Origin: Marchantia polymorpha subsp. ruderalis
Taxonomy: Eukaryota; Streptophyta; Marchantiopsida; Marchantiales; Marchantiaceae
DNA: 64,000 nucleotides
Direction of reading: 5' to 3'
Assembly (NCBI GenBank): GCA_037833965.1
Contig: AP031352.1
Coordinates: 8,660,501-8,724,500, forward strand
The notes beneath the pieces are model-generated. The model was not told where the DNA came from. It did not search any database and saw only the letters and a list, made by a program, of their open reading frames with translations. The translations under genes and the position numbers were made by a program. Positions 1 to 16,342 of this stretch are shown here, piece after piece. Every line of letters begins with the position of its first letter. Within the stretch, counting starts at the first letter, position 1.

Positions 1-3000
1 CTATTGTGTGAAGACTAAAGATGATAATATTTTGTTGAACAATGTGGCTCTAGAGTTTGCAGCTAAGAAGTATGACTTGTTGGAAGATGAATTATGATGC
101 CAAAAGTATGTTTTACGCAATTCATCAAAGATTATTGATGATATATGGATCTTAGATAGTAATTGTATTTATCACATGTATTTACGTTAGAAAGTTTTTT
201 TGTACTTTATCAATGTCAAACGATTCAGTTTTTATGATCAATGATCAACATTTTAATATTGAGTATATTAGAATTGTTAAAAATTGAATGTTTGATGAAC
301 TACAACCTACATTGATTCATGTTAGGTTTATACTTGATATGGAAAAAAATTGATACTTTTTAGAATATTAGAGTCAAAATACCTTGAGTGCAACTTTAAG
401 AAAGAAGTGCTTGAAATTAGAGTACATGAGAAATTTATCTTAGAGTTCATAGACATAAAATTCTATACTTGTTAGAGTATATTATCATATATTGAACATT
501 AACTTTTGCAAAATATTGATTTAAAATGTCTCATGTGTGACTATCTAGATTAAACACATGAGTAATCAATACTTGTGACTCCTAGGCGAGAGAAAATTGT
601 TACTTGGCATTGTAAATTTGACTTAAAGTTTTGCAAATATTGTTTCATGAGCAAGTATCATATGCAAATCTTTGGTGTTGAAATTCACTGTTCTAGGAAG
701 TTATATGAGCATGTAAATAGTGACGTGGGAGTATAATCTTTCAAAGAGTATCTTTTGGGGAAGTTTTACTGTGTATCATTTACTGATGATTATTCAAGAT
801 GTGTGTGAGTTAATTTTTTAATATACAAGTTTAAGGTGTTTACAACTTTCAAAAGTTGGAAAGCTTAAGTTGATATTCAAATTGGACACAAAGTGGTATA
901 TTCACATATAGATAATCACAAAGAGTATATTTCTTAGGTATTTTGGAGCTATACCATAAAACCTTCAAATATGTATCAAATAAAATAATGTACTTAATGC
1001 ATCTTTCTCTTTTTAATACAATCAATTTCCAAACACCATTTGAACTCACAAACAAATGGATGATTGATTATGCTCGTTTGAAAATTTTGTTTGTAAAATT
1101 TATCCTTTTATATCCAAGGAAATATAGGATCATGTTACATCCTACATCCAACAAGTGTTTTTCTGAGATATATTATGGATGTGAAGTATTATAGATTGTG
1201 GAATCTAATATTTTCTAAAGTTATTGTTAGTAGTGAAGTTTCTTTCAATGAGCATAAATCATTGAAAAAGAGAAAAAAAATGTAGTCACCTTGTATTTAC
1301 AATTAAAGATATTCATTCATAGATGTTGTTGAGGGAAAGATTGATCATTATGTGAATAATGATGTAACACAAGAAGAAATTTCAACACATATGAAACAAA
1401 TTTCTAAACGGAATGAATTAAAGAATCATGTTTTTGTTGATGAACCTCAAGTATTTGCACCAAATGATAAAAATCAACCAAAATCTTCTATTATGAAAAC
1501 CATTGAATCATATTAATAGAACTTCTACAAAGTATGGATTATGAGCTGATTCATTCATTATTGAAGATCGTCATATTGATACAAAAGATGGTGATTATAT
1601 TGCTTTAATCTTGGAAAAAAAACTTTTTTAAAATAAAGAAGCTCAAAACTTTGTCAATAAGCTTGAGTGGAATGCTGCTTTGGAGCATGTGATGGAATCA
1701 ATAGTAGATAATAAGATCTAGGAGCTAGTGAAGCTACCAAGAAATCAAACTTTGATTGATTGCAAGTGAGTGTTTAACATGGGGAGAAGATAACCTTTAG
1801 AATCACGGTAGTGGCTAGAGATTTCACACAATCAAAACATATGAATTAAAATAAATTCTTCTTATCCGTAGCCAAATTTTCTACAATTGGTTTAATAGGT
1901 TTAATATTGTTTAGTATTTTGTTGCAATATTTTATCTTGTTATGAATCAGATGGACGTAATTACAACAAATTGTTATTGATCTCTAAAAGAGCAAATCTA
2001 CGTGAGAAAATTAATTGACTTTCATAAGAAAGTTCAAGAGAAACTAATCTATAGACTTTTGAGATAATTATATGAATTGAAGCAAGTTCATGAATTCATG
2101 AAAGTACAAGATTTTTCACAGAGTGTGTATGACCTTTGTATATACATGAAGAAAGTGAATAATGAGATTTTTAATCTTATTATTCTAGTATTTTACGTGA
2201 ATCACATGTTTATCTTGGCAAAAAATCAATCATACTTTGACAGATGCAAAAATCAATTGAAATTTTCATTTGATATGACGTATTTATTTAAGTTCAAGAA
2301 TAAATTAAGAATGAATATTCATAACAACTTGATGAAAAAGAGTGTATGATTTAGTCAAGGCAAATACATTCAACGTGTGATTGACAAATATAACAAAATA
2401 GACTTTAAAGTAAACTTCTTTGACATCACATTTCAAACTTTCTGCATCTCAATGTTCAATTGATATCACTGAGAAGAAAAAGATGTCATGTGTTTCTTAT
2501 GACAAAATTGTGAACAGTTTCATGTATTGGATGATATGCACAAGGTCTAATATTACTTTATTGATGGACAAATTGAGTAGATATATGTCAAAATCAATAA
2601 AGTTGCATTGGAAATATAATGATTATGATTTATTAGACAATGTTAAATCTATGATAGTGTACATTAATGCTGATTATGGATTGTGCTTAGGTTTATCTAA
2701 GATGACTTTAAAAAAAATCATCATCATTTTAGAAGTTAAAGATACATCAACTTGCTTGTGTTTCACACATACTCTTACACAAGCTCTACATAAGAGATTG
2801 TGTAACTCAACTTATATTGATGAAACGAGTATTCACACAATGAACTCTTCAAACTTGTTTGAGAGTGTTTTTTCTACCTCTCTATTTCTACTAATTGAAA
2901 AATTATCGCAATAACAAATTGTACTTATTATGTAATTTACTTTTACAAATATAAATCATGGTAAGTTTGATTGATTTTCAATACGTGGCTATATGTCATT

Positions 3001-3600
3001 AGTCTACCTAAAGCTTCTAGAAGTTTTCTAATACCTAGGTTGAGATAACGACATGAGATTTAAGACTCTCAAACTTCTAGAACCTCCACTTACCACTAAG
3101 ACAACTTTGGACTTAATCTAAGCAATGAAATTTTCATTACATAGTCAAACCAATCAAAAATAATCATGTAATCAAAGTTTTTTTCTCTTTGAATCTAGAC
3201 TTTTGCAAGAGACAAAATAATAATGCTCATTCAAAACTTCTAGAGAAACTTTAATTATTTTGCCAAGTATATATATAATAACTAAATTTAGTCATAACTA
3301 GATAAACTTAATTAAAACTAGTTAGATTTAATCATGATTAGCTAGATTTAGTCATAGCTAAGCTAACAATGATCAACTTCTTAGTTACTTTTAACAACTT
3401 ATTCACACATACAACAACTAATATTACAAGACAAGATTTGGACCAAGTTAAATCTACAAGTGGATATGTATTTACACTTGGTGATAAATGCATTAATTGA
3501 TGATCTACCTTGCACTAATGCGTAGTTCAATCTACAATTGAAACTAAGTATGTAGCTGTAACAAAAGCTACAAAGGATGCTATTTGATAGTATTGATTTA
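1..3600 (+). mobile_element. Ty1/copia retrotransposon remnant (fossil)
   Basis: Translated fragments on the plus strand follow the copia order: a protease-like stretch near 150-190, the integrase C-terminal region near 1,030-1,200, reverse transcriptase pieces from about 1,640 to 2,420, and RNase H-like pieces after 2,420 and again near 3,430-3,590. That order (protease, integrase, RT, RNase H) separates copia from gypsy. The RNase H part is divided by roughly 0.7 kb of unrelated AT-rich DNA, probably a later insertion. The element runs off the left edge of the window, and no pair of LTRs is visible, so it cannot be dated from LTRs. It is thoroughly broken, with well over a dozen disruptions, and looks old. 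Base composition matches the AT-rich surroundings. Confidence 0.85.
3281..3365. repeat. Diverged ~20-bp tandem repeat
   Basis: About four imperfect copies of a unit resembling ctagatttagtcataactag lie side by side in the AT-rich DNA that interrupts the copia remnant. It is a minor local repeat with no visible function. Confidence 0.5.
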
Positions 3601-6600
3601 TTATTAAAATAAGATTTAATCCTTGTCGGTGATAGCGATGAGTCGATTACGTGTTGTAAGTGACAGTGGATTTAAGGTATGAAATCTACGACTTTTAATG
3701 GTTATATCATTGGAAGTCACAGAGGTGCAAAACAAGATCTCATTGCCTCAAATACCATAAACTCAAACAATGTAAACATTCCCGTGGAATATTATGTAAG
3801 TGAATTTTCCCATGATTGCATGATTGTATCTACAATTATCGTCTAACACTAACTAGACTTAGAAAAAATAAAAAATTTAAAGCAAGAAAACACAAACAAA
3901 AAAAATTTTAAATTTTAAAAAAATTATTTTAAGTGAGAATGAACACCATTCGAACTTAGTGTATTTTTTTAAAACTATATTTTCAGATTTAATTTTCAAA
4001 ATTTGAACACATAGTTTCAAATTTAATAAATTAGATGAAAAAACATGTTATGATATCATTTCAATAAATAAGAAAAAATATTATTATACTTCATAGAAAT
4101 AAACTATTTAGAAAATCAATTATCATTATCTTATTCTTTTTTTGTCACATCTACAATTAAAAATTTTTCCTCCAACCATATATTTTGAACAGAAATTCAT
4201 TTAATGAATCTTTTGAAATTAAAATATAAAAAGAATTTTAAAATACTATGTTAATGTGATTATATTTATTTAATAATTTATGATAAAAAAATAAATTTTG
4301 GAAAAAATTAATTATTTAAGAAAAAAATTCATAAATTTAATAATTCATGAAACAGAAACTCCTTGAATTTGACATGAAATACTGATAATTTCATTTATTT
4401 TTTTATATCCTAATTTTTATAATGAAAAATTTCAAGATATTTTAAAACTTTAAAAATATTTAAGTTCAAATATAAAAACAAAATTTCAAAATTATTCAAA
4501 AATGTGTTGATATTGAATTTCAGAATATTTTGACTGATTCATTCCAAACATGAAAAGCATAATTTAGAAAGAATACAGAATAAGTAGTTATATAATTTTG
4601 AAAAACTGACTGAAATTAGTTCAATTATTTCATTAAGTTGTAATTTGAATTTCAAATGAAAATTTTAATAATAAAATATACAGAAATTCGTTAAGTTAGA
4701 AGAATAAATATTAAGATGATAAGAATTATAAGTTTCGTAATTTAAATTCAAATGAACATGGTTTAAAGTTGATTTAGCAATATTTGACTAAAATATCAAA
4801 ATTTTCTTATTCATTTATCAATTCTATACATATTCCAAGTACGAACAGTTTCAGTTATTTTTCATTCACAGATACAGAGATATCTTAAAACAAGAAATTA
4901 CAATTTTGCATTCTGCAAAAACCTAATTACTTTGAAAATATTATGTTTTGTCTTTTCATATAAAGATATTATTAAGGATTCTTTTCAATATAAACGTTCC
5001 ATGTATTTTGAAATATTTTAAAAATTTCTTGATTATGAGAATTTGATTTTTTTTCACATTTATGTTGCATTAAATATTAAAATTATTTTAATATTTTAAT
5101 CATGATAATGTGTAATTTATTTTTTCTAATTTTTTTAAAAAAATTATATAAAAAAATACATATTTGAGTCATATCACTTTTTGTATTTCATTTGAACTTT
5201 GAATTTTTTTTCATGATTGTTGAATAAAAATAATTTTAATCATATTATTCAAAATATTTAAAAAATATTTCTATCTTTATACATATGTTTTTTTTGGTTT
5301 TATCAAGAATAAAGGGTTCAAATACATTTCACTTTAATATTAATTTTTTTCATATTTTATTATTTTTTCAATGTCTTGATTAGATATATTTGATTTATGA
5401 ATAGGTTTAATCTTTTTCTAGACTTTTAAGAATTATGAATAATTTTTTTTCACTTTAAAAATATGCTTCTTAACTATTATATAGAAGTTTCATTCTATAT
5501 AATTGATTTCTGAATTTGTCATCTTTGTTTAAAAAACTTATGATATTTTGTTTAAAAATATTTTTGAAATATATATATATATATATATATACCCAAAACA
5601 AGCAATGATCTACAGTATTGAATAATATTAATCATTAGAATTTCAAGTTTTATAATGAATGCAATTATTTTTTATAAAAATAAATCTTGATTTTTTAAAG
5701 TATTGTTTTATTATATTTTTTCAATTCATTCTCAAGTATTTTTTTAACGTTCATTTAAGATTACTGATAAATTTGTATCTTGATATATCTTTTTTTAGCA
5801 AGCGTTATTGTATGGTTTATGAACAGCAATAAAAGTAATAAAAAATAACAATTATATTCTCTTCATATAATATAAGAATGTGGTACTTCAAAATATGAAG
5901 GATGTGAAATTTGCAATATTAGCCATGTGTTTTATTTAAATTCAACCCATCCCCCATTTCTGTTTGAATGTAATGCTCATGTCCAAAACGCGAAAGAAAA
6001 ATGAAGATCATTCCTCAAAAAATGTAGAAAGAGATATATGGTGTATCTCCTTCAAGTTATGTTTAGAGAAACACAAGTAAGAAAGTTAATTGAACGGTAA
6101 TGTGTGAAAGACAACATTCACAACTTCTCTCATACTTATAGGCTAACCTGAATTAATATGCATAAGAGTAGATGCAAGAGTAAGCTATCATAATAAAAAT
6201 ACATCGTAAGCTGATATTTCCTTCTGTTTGTTCACAATTTGGACTTGAGTGACTTAAAGATTTAAATGTAAAATATCTCTATTACTTTGTTTGAAGTAGT
6301 TTTCCATTTATCTTCGCAGAAGTTTCTTTGTCTAATACAATGAAAATCAATATATTGTATTAGACAACCTTGTCTAGTTCTTGCTGCAAAAGTTGTGTGC
6401 TCGCAAATTTTGAATATGACCACTCAGAGTATGCAATGACTCATGGTGTCAATATGTTGTTAGCTTTTGAACTCAAACTATATTTTTATAGCAACTAGGT
6501 TTTCATATGGTTGATCCACTCAGTTCCATTTTTATTGTTAAAGTATGAATTTTCAATGTATCATGGATATATATGATATAATGCACATCAAAATACACAG

Positions 6601-7220
6601 AATAACTATCCATGATGCCATTACATATAAGAAATTTTCTCTAACACAAAACAATTAAACTTAATGCTCTATATCTTACTTCAATCAAAATATATCTACG
6701 TTTTGTTAAGGGTTGAAGCTGCTTTTACAAATGTTACTATTTGAAGGAATGTATATTTAGCCCTCTTGGAGAGTTGGGTAATAGAGCAGCATCAACCGAG
6801 ATGTGAAGTGGAAAGATGTGTAATCATATTATGATTTCACTTTGGAGTTATATAATATAACCTTACTGATATAAATATAAACATCTGCTTTGATGTGTTT
6901 GTCAAAGCATATCCTAGGAAAAGACAGCCTACCATACTATACGAGAGGGGTTGTCAAGCTTTTTGCATTATTTCGTAGTATTGGTTAGTCACCATGTATC
7001 TAGAAAAAGCACTAGCCGGAGATTATGGTAGAAACAACGTAGTCAAGTGTTCATTATTTGAATACTCTTTTGAACTATATAGAGTTTGACTTAGAACGCT
7101 AATTTTATCTTAGGGGTAACTGTACAGATTTTCCATCGTGATGTTATCTGTGTCCAGCCTCATGTGTCTGCTTTGGTGTGGAAATGGAGAGCTTCTAGGC
7201 TATTCCCATTCTCTTTTGCT
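3601..7220. other. AT-rich intergenic region without recognisable genes
   Basis: Very AT-rich DNA with long A and T runs and a (TA)n microsatellite near 5,567-5,592. No open frame resembles a protein family known to me. It may contain further unrecognisable decay products of the neighbouring retroelement, but nothing in the sequence supports a specific call. Confidence 0.6.
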
Positions 7221-7228
7221 TATATAAA
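7221..7228 (+). promoter_or_regulatory. Possible TATA box upstream of HEMC
   Basis: The motif tatataaa lies at the boundary where AT-rich DNA gives way to GC-richer sequence about 0.9 kb upstream of the HEMC start codon. It could drive a long-leader transcript, but plastid housekeeping genes often lack a TATA box, so this is only a candidate. Confidence 0.2.
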
Positions 7229-8145
7229 GTTTTTTTCCAGGCCAGTTGATATGACGTGTTCAACACCGAATTCTGTAGCCAATCGCTTACCGTGTGCCAA
7301 CGGAAAGGAGGGCAAGCGAGCTTAATCAATGATAGATGTGGTGACTTGTACGTTTCTGATAGGCGGAACGTTCAGATTTCAAGTTACCAAAGCCGCAGAA
7401 GATAACTCTGAACTTTGGATCAGTCACAACAAATGTTGTTTAAAAAAAGGTTCAGAGTTTTTCCCGAAAGTTGCGATGCCGAAAGGTTCCCAGAAGGATT
7501 CTGAGCCTGGTTCGCGTGGTCTTTCGGCTGACGGAGGAGGCCGCTCGAAAACTTCAATTCCTCGCAGAGCTGCGACGTCTGCGAGTCTTGACCCGCTCCT
7601 AGAACGGGGGTGCCAGGTCAGTCCTCCGGCAGGGCCCGGAGGAAAACCCAGCGTTGACAGCTTCCTTCTGCCCTTGGAACGGACAGGACCAGAGGAGGAG
7701 CCTTCGGGAGTCCTCCAGACAGGACCGGACTGGACTGGGGACGCTTGACGGGCACGGAGGACGTCAAACGAGATGGAGATGGATAACGGGACCAGGGACA
7801 ATCCAGCTTCGCCCTGTCCTGTCTGGGGGAAATGAGCAGACGCTATCCAAATTCTCTGCTCGGACCCCGGGGCCGCTCGATGCAACCGGATCGCACCAGA
7901 TCGGATGAATGAAGCGCCCACTGACCACTCACAGGCCGAGCGCAAACAGGCACAGAATCGGTCTCCCTTTACCCCTTGCCACATTACTCCGCCCTCCGGC
8001 CCCCGAGCGAGCTTTTCCCAGTAGAGTGATTGATTGAGAGGCAGCGAGGTAGCCAATACTCTCTCGTGGGCAACGGAAAGTTGGTGGGGTTTTGAGTCTT
8101 CACATTTGAGGTGGTGAAGGCCGAGCAGCAGCACTTGCAGTTGCA
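7229..8145 (+). other. GC-richer upstream/leader region of HEMC
   Basis: GC rises sharply here relative to the DNA to the left. Open frames on both strands (for example 7,329-7,748 plus and 7,424-8,173 minus) have the loose composition expected by chance in GC-rich DNA and resemble no family I know. The region most likely holds the promoter and 5' UTR of HEMC. Confidence 0.45.
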
Positions 8146-11061
<2,916 letters not shown>

Positions 11062-12457
11062 GCAACCGTTGAGAGAAAGCTAGTGGCAGTTCCAGATGAA
11101 GATGCCGGTGTGGTTTGCAAGTGGTCCTCGGACACATCAACTTACAAGCATCCCGATTGGCTTGACAGCCAGCCCACCCGCTTTGGGCCAGAATCCATGG
11201 AGGCACGCTGCATTGGCCGTTGTAGACTCATAGTCCGCACCGAGTAAATGTCGAGGCGGGGGCATCTTCTACGAATGATTGGACTCCTTCCTCCTTCCTG
11301 ATTGTTCATTGTCCCTTGTGCTGGCTGGTCCGTTTGCCAGCCCCAGGGTGTCGATATACTCGTTCATAGTTAGAAAGGTTTCACGTAGTTGGACCCATAG
11401 AAACTAGTCTGTCAAGTTTTGCTAGGTGGTCGTAGGATTTCTTATTCGTCGTTCTTACTGTAAAAAAAGTGGGCAGCTATGCAAGGCAGGTTCGCCAGAC
11501 GGAGGGGCTTATCAGGAACAAGAGGAATATCTTGGGTCAAGATATCTCGGTGGACATGTCTTCCGTTACTTCCTTCACGAGGAGTCTTGATTACATAAAA
11601 GGGAACAAATTTATCCACGTCTGAATATGTACTGTACGGTGGATGCTCATACTTTGTTCCTGCGTACGCTAGCTGCGAATGGGCGGTTACTGTGCAAATG
11701 GAGTGATGGCGGTCGGAAAACTTGCTCCCATTATGATTCGTTTACATATCGCTATTTTTGAATAACGTCCTGATCCTGTCAAACATGATCTGAAATCTGT
11801 TCCCACCGCGCATGGGCACCGATTTGCACGTCTGACTACATTGCTTTCGTCAAAAGCGTAGAAAGTTCTGAGCCCAGAGCATTGTACTATTGGAGATCAA
11901 TGTCTTCATTCGCACTAATCAGCTCTTGCTCTAAAACTCATACACTGCAGTACTACGTGTTACAAATCTTGCCCGTGGGGTGTTTGTCGTACACAGCCCC
12001 ACGTGGACATTTCTCGTGGACATCGTCCATGATTGCTCAACTGTCAGGAAGAAGATTGAGTCTTTGACTCAGGGCTTCTGTTGAAGGAAATCTTCAGAAA
12101 GGCGCCGCATCTGGAATGTTCAACTACTTTCCCACCATTACTCTTCGTGCTGATTCAACACGCTAAGTCGAATGCATTCCCTGCATGAACACCAATGTCC
12201 CAGCAGTAATGCATTCCGGAGGCCGGACGTTGAGCTTTGTTGGCTGGCATGCCGCAGGCTAGATACTCTCGAACCCAAAGATCAGTATCGTTCACACTCC
12301 GCTGAGAGTATACCAGTTCGCCCTCAGAGTCAACGAATGAGTCCGCTGTACAATGTTGCCGGAAGAGTTCCGGCCGCTTTGTGGAGGGAACGAAGGCCAA
12401 TAGCGAGGGGCCAAAGTACGAAGGGCTGCGGTCAGGGACAGTGTGTTTGGACTTGAC
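11062..12457. other. HEMC 3' flank and intergenic DNA
   Basis: The first 200 or so bases probably contain the HEMC 3' UTR, although no clear AATAAA was seen. The rest, of medium GC, has only short open frames on both strands and no recognisable gene, RNA or repeat. Confidence 0.4.
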
Positions 12458-13235
12458 TACAGAGTTTCACCTCCCAATAGTGACTTAAAAGCGAAGAACC
12501 ATTAGGTACTAGTTTGAAAATCTATCAAATAAGAACGTTACATCACTATTAGGAAATAGTGACATAATATCTCAAATAGTGACCGTCCGTGGCACGTGTT
12601 TCTACATTTTCAACAAAATTATTCGACAGAGTTCGTAGTAAAACTTCCGAGCATTCTTCACGAACGAGATGTACTCAACGTCAAACCTCGTAACAGAATT
12701 CATAACAGAGCTTCGTAAGAAAATTCCAGAGCATTCTTCACGATCTAGATGTACTCACCAAGAAATCTCATGTCAGTGCGTCAGTTCAGAGCCAGATGTT
12801 ATGCCATCACATAACTCTTTCTTTCTCTTTTTCTCTTTGTAGCAACATGTAAATGTAAATATTTCCTTGTACGTTCTGAAACTTTCATGTCAGATTAAGG
12901 TTTGAAATTCGTGAATGTCAAGGCTCACTAAGGGCTGTGAAATCTGTATCCATGAAATTGTCTCGTGTGTTAGGGATGTCTGCAGAGTTTCTATTCCGCC
13001 CGGTCGAGCATAAGGAAGAGAAGGTCTGTCTTAAGGTTCTTTTGGTGGAGAAAAAACGCGCCAGGCAATGAACTTGAAGAAGTTTGTGGTACACGTGGAC
13101 CACTTTAATGTCGGACACGTGTAACTCTATAGTTCAAACCCTGAAGCTACGAAACCTACTCTAAGTGACACCTCCAAGTAGTGACCCTTAAGTGTAGGAC
13201 CGGTATGCGTCACTACTGGGAGGTGAAACTCTGTA
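12458..13235. mobile_element. Non-autonomous DNA transposon with 25-bp TIRs, TA target site
   Basis: The left end cagagtttcacctcccaata...gtgac (12,460-12,484) is the reverse complement of the right end (13,209-13,233) with one mismatch in 25 bp. Both ends are flanked by TA (12,458-12,459 and 13,234-13,235), the target duplication used by the Tc1/mariner superfamily. Inside lie subterminal copies of aatagtgac at 12,555-12,563 and 12,575-12,583, an inverted copy at 12,541-12,550, and near the right end a direct copy of most of the TIR (13,167-13,185) that can pair with the right TIR as a hairpin. Such subterminal repeats are often transposase-binding sites. The interior has no recognisable transposase, so the element (about 0.78 kb with its flanks) would have depended on a partner. 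Assignment to a superfamily rests only on TA and TIR. Confidence 0.75.
12629..12770. repeat. Diverged tandem duplication inside the TIR element
   Basis: Two adjacent copies, spaced by roughly 78 bp, share the cores gagcattcttcacga and agatgtactca. They differ by substitutions and small gaps, so the duplication is older than a recent slippage event. It lies wholly within the transposon's interior. Confidence 0.6.
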
Positions 13236-16200
13236 TACACCGAAACCTTTGAGACCCGAACGAATGGTTGCCGATATCACAGTAGGAGTTACTCGATTAT
13301 CCGCGTCAAGCAATGTAAACCTTACTTGATGAATCACAGATACACGATTTATCGGTTTAGATATACATGATTTGTTGAATTTTTCGAATTCATCGTTCTT
13401 TTGAAGAATGTGACCTTGTATATTGTGTAATATTAAACAAATCTCTATATGTTTCACATTTGATTAATATTATATATATATATATATAATTAATTTAGCT
13501 TTTTGAACATAGTCTTTTAAACTATAGAAGTACTAAAACGATCAGAGCTTGTTTTCCTAATGTTATAATCATCAACATACAATTAGAAACGTTCGAAATA
13601 TAATAAAAAAAGGAGTTAAAATTATAACACATGATTACTATCTTCTTGAATTCATATTGTATAAAACATGCCCCATATCCAAATTATAATTTTGGATACA
13701 ACGAGTGTCATAGAATATACATTGTCATGACAAGTCGATTGATTTGACCCCATACTTTCGGTAAAGTACCTGCCCCATGTGTCCCAAATATGAGAGAAGC
13801 TGCGTCATTGCTGTGCAGCATAGCATTCAGGTCCGAAGCGAATGTCACAGTGATTTAATTCAGCGAAGGCAACGCTTTACGCCTCGCAAGTCGTCGATGC
13901 AACTAGAAACAGAAGCGGAAGCTTCGAAGCTTGCGCAGATGCGCTTTAAGTGCTTGAAACTCTACAAAGGCCAGGCCACGTGGTGGCATAGTGCATTCAG
14001 ACCTGGGAGCTGTGAGCAGATCGATCGGGTCGGAACAAGCTCCTCACTCGCTGGATTCCACTCATGAGCTCTCCGTTCTCGTTTGCCCCTCGGGCCTTCT
14101 TGCGAAGGACATCATCCCGGGCTTCTCCGTTCTGATTTCTCGTGCTGGCTGACATGACACGAAGTTCTCCTCCCGTCTCTTCTCGTCTCCGGCGAAATGA
14201 TATCGGTCGCTTTTTGTTCGGTAGTGTCCCCAACACTCAACGACATGCACCCGTCTGTCCCTTTGGGAACTAATGCGTACAAACATGGATGTCCGATGCG
14301 CTTTCAGTTTGTCACGTCCTCGCCAAATGCTGTCAGCGTCAATCTTCTCGAACTGCGGTCAAAGGTAGGGCCCCAAATCTTATCTCCTTTCCGCGGGACT
14401 GCAGTACAATACAACACTGTGGCTGAAACTCGGCTCAGGGAGCGAGGAGGAGGAGGAGGAGCTTAAAGCTTTAATGGCTAAGTGATGCAAAGCAAGAAAC
14501 ATCGATGGAGTTGACACGTACAGAAAGCCTGGAACGCATCTGACGTTCCAGTCTATAAGATTATTCTCGTGTATGGAGCACGGTAGTGGCCTGTTTCCAC
14601 GCACACCGATTTGAATTTCACCCAGTTTGCATCAATTCCTCCCCCGTGCAGTTGGAAGGCAGGCGGGCAGGTGTGAGAATCGGACGCCTGGTCATGAGCC
14701 TGAGCGTGGTAGAGCTCATGGACATTCCGTAGCCCTTCGAAGCTGTCCGGTTCCCTAGGGACGAGGTCCACTCGTACCGAAGTGAGTCTAGATCTATTTC
14801 AAAACACGAAAATGACAATGCATGCGGCTCGAGGGGTCATCCCAGGCCAATGAGCAAGCCCTAGGCCTCATCATCCCATCCCATGGGCTCCGGAATAAAA
14901 TACAAAAGAAATCTGTCCACGATCGGGAGACACTCCAAGCCGTGTACTGTCGTCGGAGGAATAAGCATTTCAGTCTGGTAGGTCCTCTCGCGATGTTTGG
15001 ATGGCTACGAACCGCTGCAGGAGATATGCGCAGAGATTAAAATCCGAGCTTAGGCCCTCCGCATGCACAACTGGATTTCTTTGCTGACACAGCTGGGGGC
15101 TGGGGCATGATACGGGATATACTGCGGGAGCTTCCCTTGAGCGTCACGGAACAATTACTACGACACAATCCAACTTTTACGGGGAGGGCAGTAGATGCTT
15201 CGCGATGCGAACGAGAGTTGACCTCAGAATGTCAATGACCAGCGCGCCGAGCAGAGCTGAATGTGAATCTGAATCGTGCTGAGCTGCAGTAGCTTCAAGA
15301 GTTTTCACTCTCCACATTATCCTTCCGAGTGCAGCGTATGACCGCGGATCCGCGTTTCGCCTCCGATGAAAACTGGGCATAAAATCAGCCCCGGGCCAAC
15401 CTTCATTCCGGCTTCGCGTTCGGCGCACAAGTAAGCTTGAGATCCGCCACACTGCCCAGCAGAGCTCGGCATCAAGTACAGTACACGTCTCTTGCAAGCC
15501 TGCCTGCCAGCTATCGTCTTCGTACTGGACTCGTACAAACATCTGAGTTCGGTGAGTTCGGTGAGTTCGGTGGTCCGGCAATCCGCGGGCTCGACCGAAT
15601 GTACGATACTCTGTGAGTGAGTGAGTGAGTGTGTGTGTGTGTACATACAGCCCAGGCAACGGACAAGGGACAAGATGCAGCACACGCACACGGAAAAAGG
15701 AGCCAAATTCAGATTTTCTGGCTCGTTCAAACTCAATCAGCCTTGTAGATTAAGAAACGTATGAACAATTAGTCCAATAATACACAAGTCTGAGAGACTT
15801 AGAAGTTAACGTAAAATACTCTATTACAGACGGATGGAACCTACGATAGTACGTAGCACTCGACGAGAATAGCGAGCTGCAACCGGCAGCGTGGAACTTG
15901 CCTGGAAGAACTTGCTATCGTGTGAGCGCCACCAGCAAGTGGCCTCACGGTTGACGGAATGAAATTTCAGTGAAATCAGCAATATCGAGCTTCCTAAATC
16001 TAGACTTGACGAATGTGCCCCAAACTCCTTTATAGGGCATGCATCCGTTCTCGCTTAAGCACTCCAGCAAACAACCTGATCTACGATTCTGCCACCAGTC
16101 CCCAATCATTCCCGATAGAATTTATACCGGATGCGAGTCGTCTGAAAATGGCCAATGAACTCTTCATGGATTCAAGCGGACCTGCGCGATAAAAGACAAT

Positions 16201-16342
16201 TGTGCAAGAAAGCCTTTGTAACAGGCCTTGAATCTCATCGTATCCGCCCTCGCATTCTCTCGTGGTAAATCTACAGATAAGGAGAACATCCCTGCAAAGA
16301 ACTAACTCTGCTATCAGAGCGGGTGGAGGCCGGATTTGGTGG
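13236..16342. other. Intergenic DNA between the TIR element and CBL
   Basis: An AT-rich block with a (TA)n tract near 13,472-13,490 is followed by medium-GC DNA. Simple repeats seen: (GGA)n near 14,447-14,463, three copies of gagttcggt near 15,544-15,570, and (TGAG)n followed by (TG)n near 15,613-15,642. The final few hundred bases should contain the 3' UTR of the minus-strand CBL gene. No other gene was recognised. Confidence 0.45.
15613..15642. repeat. (TGAG)n/(TG)n microsatellite
   Basis: A compound simple repeat. Its reverse complement explains the His/Thr/Leu-rich open frames on the minus strand here, which are not genes. Confidence 0.8.

Noticed and set aside
3281-3365. Short spaced repeats that might suggest a CRISPR array
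   Set aside because: The units are contiguous and imperfect, without unique spacers, and the window is plant nuclear DNA.
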